NCBI GenBank assembly: GCA_036346275.1
Contig: JAYEVK010000026.1
Coordinates: forward strand, 16,571-80,570
Direction: 5' to 3'
Source of the DNA: Otatea glauca
Lineage: Eukaryota > Streptophyta > Magnoliopsida > Poales > Poaceae
DNA length: 64,000 nt
Below are positions 58,008 through 64,000 of the stretch, in pieces. Position 1 is the first letter of the stretch; each line of letters starts with the position of its first letter. The notes under the pieces are model-generated. The model was not told the origin of the DNA and ran no database searches. It was given only the letters and a program-made list of their open reading frames with translations. Made by a program: the position numbers and the translations under genes.

Positions 58008-59952
58008 TCTGGTAAATTTATTAGAAATTAATAAGGTCATATAAGCCTTTTTAAAATTCAAATACAGACGCTTTGAAAATCTGAAAATGAGCATGTCAGA
58101 ATTATTATAAAATAATTACAGAATATTTTAACTTGAAATTTTTATGGAAGTATAAATACCTTTAATATAACTCGTATAAAAAGTTTCAAAAATAAATAGT
58201 ATGATTTATACATTTAAATAAATCAAAATTCAAAATCAAAATTCTGAACAGTGTACAGTGTCAGAATTATTATAAATTAATTATACGGTATTTTCATCCC
58301 AAAATTTTATAGGAAGCTACCAACAATCAGGAGACCTCAGTAAAAAAAAAAGTTTCACAAGTTTAGAACGTGATTTGATAGCCATTAATGCCCAGCATGG
58401 AGTGTCCTAAAGTCCATCCCTTCTACTGTGCTCAAAGGCCAGCTCAAAATCCAGAGCCTTCCTTTGTAAGCCAGTAGCCTCGCTCATTTAAACCGAAGAC
58501 TCCAAACTCCAAAGCCATTCCATTCCAGCAGAGCTCCAAGCTCACAGCCATTTCCATCAACACAAACTCACGACCATCAGCCAGCTCAAAGTGGCCAATA
58601 AATCACCAGACCAAGCACCAGGAGGCAAATGTGTCTGAAGCAAAGAGACCAGGAGACCCTTAGGAGCCAGAAGGTCTTCAAGAACCAGGAGGCCAAGCAA
58701 TTCCAAACAAGGTTTGCTCAGTGGAGCAATAGCAGGGCACAACTACTTCTACATCTCCTTCGTTATCCCAACCTGCATCACATTTTTCTTCTCCAATCTC
58801 AGGTACCCACACTTTCCATCATTCCAGTAGTATCAATTTTGCCCATGTATAGCAATAGTACCAAATAAATGATAGTTCAGGCTAAGTAGAAGAAAATGAA
58901 ATGTATGGTCTCAGATTAGCCAAAATCATTATAGACCAAATATTCTACCTGTTGTTTTTTGTCATCACAGAGCCATAAAGAAAAAAACGAAAATGAATGT
59001 TAGAAATCATAGCCTGGATATACCCACTTCAAATAGAAAGAGGTCAGAAGGTAGGAAGGGGGAGGTTTGGTTCGCAGCCGGCGCTAGAGTTCGGTAGCCG
59101 GGCTGCGGGTCGGCGCAGATCGCAGGCTCAGGCCGCACACGCGTAGCGCGGTAGAGCACAGGGCCAAGCCAAGCAAGTCGAGCCATACCTACGGGGAACC
59201 AGCCAGCATCGGCAAGAAAAGGAGGAGGCGGCGCAGCAGGCCGGAGGAGCCAGGCGAGGAAGAGCTGGGCGCGGTGACCAGAGGCAGCCGGCCAAAAGAG
59301 CTAGCGCCTGGGCAAAATGAGAAGAGAGAGATATGTGAAGAGAATGAATAGAAAGAATGAGGAAGCATGTAGAAGAACTAGGAAGCTAACTAGTTAGTGC
59401 TCGGCTGGTGTGGCGACTAGAGAAATAAGCAAAATTTGGAAGTTCTAAAGTGCATAAAATTTGCTTCTAGACCGCAGGAAAATAATCATAAGACCAATAG
59501 TGTACTAAAAATTGCATAAATCAACTATGAGTAGTGCTTCAATGCTTTCCCTCCTAATACAAGTTGCACTAATCTTGAAGCAAGCGAAGGGGTAAGTAAT
59601 CTCTATCTACCCTTCATTAATGCTTTAATATTTGTGCAACTGTAAAAAAAAAAGAGCATTGAAGCACCTCTCATCAACTATAGTCAATAAATGATCAAAA
59701 TACAGAGAAAAGAAGAGAAAAACAAGAAAATTTAAATTTAGCAAAATCAGTTAAAATAATAATTATTTGTCTCTGTAAAGAATTTAAAATTAATCAAATA
59801 AGTTGGAATCCGTAATATAAATAAAAGAGCTTAAATAATAAATAAGAAATCAATGATTAAGATATGAACTTGATTTAGGCTTGTTAAATAAATAGCAAAT
59901 GATTCGAATAGAAAAGGTGTGTATATATTTGTGCATATAACAATCAGTAGCA

Positions 59953-59960
59953 ATATATAC

Positions 59961-60009
<49 letters not shown>

Positions 60010-60030
60010 CATACATACATACATGCATAT
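59953..60030. repeat. AT/ATAC microsatellite
   Basis: Runs of ATATATAT alternate with ATAC and end in (ATAC)n-like ACATACATACATACATGC. The minus-strand ORF 59831-60127 reads through it as an Ile/Tyr/Met repeat and is not a credible gene. Confidence 0.9.
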
Positions 60031-62506
60031 GAAGAGTATTTAATAGCTGTACAAAGTCATGAATTAGTATTAGAATGAGTAATTTGTCACTGTTGAAATG
60101 TTTTAATGAAATATCATATATGCCCAAATTTAATCTGCATTAGGACATAAGCCTTGTATATGTAGAAAAATGTATACGTGTATAGTTAATGAAGAGCATG
60201 GTCATAAAAAAAGAAACTAAATTTTAAATGTCTAACATGATCAAACTAAATGATTCAACAAGAATCATTATAACAAAGTTATAAATAACACTTAATCAAA
60301 TAATTGAATTTTCAATACTTGTATAGTTTGAATAGTTATAACTTTCACAAATGAACTTCAAATTTGACAAAATTAGATCCTAAAATCTTGAGAAGTAATA
60401 TCCTTCTTGGTTATGCAAAAGTACTTCATATTTATACAAATTGGGCTAAGTACTTATTAGGCCCTAATGATCGTTTATATGGAAAACATTTCAGATAAAA
60501 GCCAAATATCACGAAACTAACTTTAAAACACTCTTATAGTCATCCCAAGTTTATACCTGAAAAATGGATAGATTATCTCATAAGGTGTAATCGCAAACCT
60601 AAATCGAAAATCGAACCTTTATTGTGGAAAGTTAGAAACACTTAAGCATTTTCAACAACCCATAGAATATTTTGTCTAAATGCTAATATTATAAAGATCA
60701 GTTTAGAATTGATATTTGGGTTATGGACTATCATATTACGGAAAAATATTCATTTATAGCTTGATATTCATCCGAATCCAATTTAGTGCAATAACCTTAA
60801 GTGATAATTGTTCGCTACACTTCTAATCCAATTCCTTATAACATAAACCTTATTATCATGTAAGCTTTTTCAGCAATGAGTATAATATCGTGTTTAAACA
60901 CTAAAATGTATGAAATCAACTTAGAAATGTTTTTCAAAGTATATACTACCCGTTCCGAAGAAATAATCTTATTTCACTATGTTTTGCATATAAATCCTAG
61001 TAGCCAAATAACCCTAAGTTTTATGGTTCATGAACTTCATAATATGAATAAGCAACCTGGCAATAATGAAGAATCCATAGTTAATATATATTTGTATCAC
61101 CAGAACCTTCTTGGAAACCATAAATAAGTCCAAAAACCTAACTTAGCAAATGTACCTTATTCAAAAGCGTTCCTTATGTAATATCGCTTCAGATTAAGTA
61201 CTATTTGCATAACCCTATAACTAGTGTTTTAATTATTTTAATCCAAATAATTTTAGCATCTATAATTCGAAGTTTTAAATGCAAGAATTCATAATTTTAG
61301 CCTCTTGAATTCCTAATTCAAGAATAGATAAGCTATAAAAGAAGCTGTTTTATGCTCAATGTTAAAAGCTAATAACAATATGGATATTTAATCAACTAAA
61401 CACGATATGAAATCATCTAATTCAAACCCTAAAATATTCCTGTTTTCTGCAGTAAATCTTTATTTGATTTTCTGTCTGTTTTCTTTTTGCCCTTATTAAA
61501 GCTTGTTATTTGCTTTATTTCTGTTGAACGACGTGTAGAACCCGATGTCGCCGTTTCCGTCATCGACTTCATCTTTTGCGACCTCGTCTTCATCGTAGCA
61601 ATGATTAAGCAAAGGCAAGCACTCCTTGATCATCTTGATCCCAAGACTTGATTTGCATTGTGTTTACTAAAATGTTTCATGCATGCGTTTACTTTCTGTA
61701 AATTCGCTATTTTGTGTGGTATTGGTAGATATACCATTGTCACATTAAACTCCTTGATAATTATGGAAATGTGAACCTTGATAACCATAGAATAGGGCTA
61801 GACATTACTTAATGCCAAATTGGGTATATGCGATCATGTTATGCTTGCTTAGCCATGCTTTAGCTTTTGTGCAAGCGGATGATCAAGATTAAAATTGTTT
61901 CTGAAATGTTTTATATGGAACCTAAATGGTCCTTTGTGGGGAAATGGTTCTTGGTAGTTTGTTAAAACCCAAAATAAAACTATGGTTTGACGGGCGATTA
62001 TTGGCAATAGCTGGATGTGCGCACGGGTTTGCACGTAGTGTAAGTGGAGTATCGCGATGTCGGATTAGGACCGAGCAAATGGGATGTTGTAGATCCATGT
62101 TTTCGTGCAACCACAAGGGCTTGTGTGGCGGGTCTCGACCTATTAAGTTATTTAGATGTGGCTTTGCATTCATGGAAGGGAGATTGCCTGTACATTCCTT
62201 TCCGTGTCCGCCAGGGTTTCTACATACCAATGCAACTGTACGCCTTGCCCCGGACAGAGATGTGGTGTTGTGTGTGATAAATGTGGATCCACTACTTGGG
62301 TGAGTATCTCTGCTTTTAGGGTGAGGGTTAACGTCCCGGCCGTGTAAAGCCACGCCTAGATAATGTAACGACTCAGATGATCTCCTTGCCGACACACCAA
62401 AGAAAGTGTTAATTGTTCCGCGAAAGGTTGATCATTCCTTGTGGGTAAAGTGTACACCGCAGAGTGTAAATCTAATCGATTAGCCGCTGCTTCAAGGTCG
62501 TGGGGA

Positions 62507-64000
62507 CCGGCCGGCGCTTTGAGCACCGGCAAGTAAATTTGTAAGTCTAAGGGCGCGTTGCTCCACTCTCTCGAATGGTTAGACTCAGAAGTCCAAGATG
62601 TACACCTGTTCGGGCCGAAGGTCCCTACTCCGCCGGTGGTGGCGTTGTATTCCCTAAGTACGCATGATCGCACAAAGTTTATGTTTAGAGTGCTAATGGC
62701 TTAGCGAGATGGGTTCGATCCGCCTCCTCTGGGGTTCCCGCCTCCTTTATACTGGAAGGAAGAGGCGTGTTATATCGAGAATTGGGAGAGGACGAGATGA
62801 CCTACACTAGGAGCTGGTCCTCCGCTCGCCGACTAGTCACCGCTCGCCTTGCCCATGCTGGTCGGTAGTTTAGCTGGCGTGGCGGTTAGGTATTTCCTGA
62901 AAGCGGCGACTGCCCTCTGTGAACCTTACGAGTGTTGACATTCTTTGCAAGCATGACGTGGGTGTTGCCTCGAGAGAGCGTGTTCGCATCAGATGTGACC
63001 GCCGATGGGATCGGGGCATGACTGGCGTCGCTCATTAAACCTTCTTGGGAAGGAGCCACACCGCCTTGTATAGTCACTCGATTGACCCCGCTCGTAGGGT
63101 ACGGGTCATGGTCGGTAGAAGCTTTGACACGCTGCCCTTGGCAAGGTTGTCTTGGTATGATCGAGTCAGGATCCGAGCCACCGCTGGGTCGGGAGCTCAA
63201 CTTGGTCTGAGCCGAGGAACCCGTCCCACAAGCTGGAGGTTGGGAGCCCTCGCTGATCGAGACACTTCCCTCGACGCGGTCGGAAGGGATGTCTCGTGTG
63301 GCCTTGCGTGCTTTGCTCAGAGTGGTGGGAGCGGCTGCTGGGCTTGAGCTGCTTGAGGCCGCCGGCTCATCGCCGGCGCTGGGTACCCTATTATAAGTAT
63401 TCACGGAGAGCCCGAACCCCGAGCGATTTTTGCAGATTCTGGTCAGGTTGAGCTTGATGAGAATAGTGATGGGCAGGAGTGGTCGGTCCGACCGATTATG
63501 TCAAACGATTTACGCTGGTGTACTCGACGCATCCGACGGCCGCCTCGAATTTTGCTCGGGCATTCGAACCGGGCTTTGAATCACCTCGTTGTGCCGCCAG
63601 AGGCGCGCGCGCCGGGCCGCTGCGCGCCTTCCGACCGCCGGGCTCGTAAAGGGCGCCGCTTTCCGACGCTATGCGTTTATTCTCGAGACGCTTAATCTCC
63701 TCCGTCCGGTATATAAGGACGCCACGCTTGCTTGAGTGATGGACCTTTAGACGAGAATCCTTTCTTTTGCTCCTTGAAATGGCTTCGGGCACCTTCTAGT
63801 CTTCGGCTTTGGTGATGATGTCGCTGTAGAAGAAGAAGATCATTTGGCCGAGCTTTAATGAAAGTACCTACTCAGCGATGGTTGAACTCGGGAGGAAGAA
63901 AGGCGTAGCCGTGATGTCTTTCTTTGCCGTCGATCTGTACGCTTTCGAGTCGTCCAGGAGGCTCGAGGTAGCAAGGAGGCCCTTCTAGAAGGTGATGGCG
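62507..64000 (-). mobile_element. Edge of an unclassified LTR element
   Basis: Composition changes abruptly near 62507. On the minus strand, 62510-62800 has LTR-like traits: TATAAAG near 62751-62745, a CATTAGCACTCTAAACATAA stretch and an end rich in GCCGGCCGG. Upstream on the same strand, 63404-62886 is a 172-codon Ser/Pro-rich ORF. A plus-strand TATATAAGG at 63710 with an ATG at 63779 also occurs. No protease, reverse transcriptase or integrase motif is visible, and the element runs off the window. Confidence 0.4.
62886..63404 (-). CDS. Hypothetical Ser/Pro-rich ORF, likely element-borne
   Basis: 172 codons starting MNTYNRVPSAGDEPA, with a Ser/Ala/Pro-rich first third and a middle rich in Ser, Gly and Gln (EGSQPPACGTGSSAQ). 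It ends LAKNVNTRKVHRGQSPLSGN. No domain is recognised. It could be the tail of a retrotransposon ORF next to an LTR, or chance in GC-rich DNA. No start or splice evidence supports it. Confidence 0.25.
   Translation of the reverse strand: MNTYNRVPSAGDEPAASSSSSPAAAPTTLSKARKATRDIPSDRVEGSVSISEGSQPPACGTGSSAQTKLSSRPSGGSDPDSIIPRQPCQGQRVKASTDHDPYPTSGVNRVTIQGGVAPSQEGLMSDASHAPIPSAVTSDANTLSRGNTHVMLAKNVNTRKVHRGQSPLSGNT

Larger units (their letters stand above)
58003..62505 (+). repeat. Outer chromovirus-type LTR, second part
   Basis: Continues 46764-47151. It has a GC-rich block (59060-59290), a long AT-rich part, then 61520-61640 (GAACGACGTGTAGAACCCG and AAAGGCAAGCACTCC) and 62430-62500 (GTGGGTAAAG, GCAGAGTGTAAATCTAAT). 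The last blocks parallel the inner LTR (for example 49330-49375) and the minus-strand copy at 1-1340. No LTR end is recognised; a different element begins near 62507. At about 4.9 kb in total it is longer than usual, so 58300-61500 may hold further insertions. Confidence 0.6.

Noticed and set aside
59831..60127. Minus-strand ORF with Ile/Tyr/Met repeats
   Set aside because: Direct read-through of the AT/ATAC microsatellite.
1..64000. tRNA, rRNA or other structured RNA genes
   Set aside because: No cloverleaf, rRNA core or snRNA motif was recognised by eye; a covariance-model scan was not possible.

Overview
This is eukaryotic nuclear DNA, almost certainly from a plant. It contains LTR retrotransposons with plant-type primer-binding sites, GT-AG introns, a plant-mobile-domain ORF and no bacterial operon structure. 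The families (Sirevirus-like Ty1/copia, Tat-like Ty3/gypsy, Tekay-like chromovirus, hAT, Helitron) and the patches of very GC-rich sequence fit a grass. No intact single-copy host gene was found. The only recognisable host-gene sequence is a decayed fragment of an ALIX/BRO1-family gene.

Layout. 1-1340: LTR fragment, minus strand. 1341-4196: decayed hAT transposon. 4655-4970: two-copy tandem repeat. 5590-6065: a dispersed repeat whose partner is at 26838-27265. 6540-7080: three degenerate ~179 bp repeats. 9199-12377: ALIX-like exons, split by a minus-strand solo LTR (9589-12001) with a perfect ATTTG target duplication. 12543-13040: candidate Helitron end or short Helitron. 14556-16029 plus 26817-26829: remnant of a small copia-like element. 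16030-26811: Sirevirus-like element with two LTRs and gag but no pol. 27364-38883: Tat-like Ty3/gypsy element with an archaeal-type RNase H and an antisense plant-mobile-domain ORF. 39672-46191: minus-strand Ty1/copia element with TTATG duplications and most of gag missing. 46764-47151 plus 58003-~62505: an outer chromovirus-type LTR, split by a complete Tekay-like chromovirus (47152-58002, CCACC duplications). 62507-64000: edge of another, unclassified element.

How it works together. The elements are nested, so target duplications and junctions give a relative insertion order. The Tekay-like, Tat-like and Sirevirus-like elements have closely similar LTRs, so they look young, yet their reading frames are full of small lesions. 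Many differences between paired LTRs fall at CAG, CTG and CCG triplets, often as a lost base. This suggests systematic base-calling or consensus error at CHG-methylated cytosines rather than true decay. Frame breaks in this window should therefore be read with caution.
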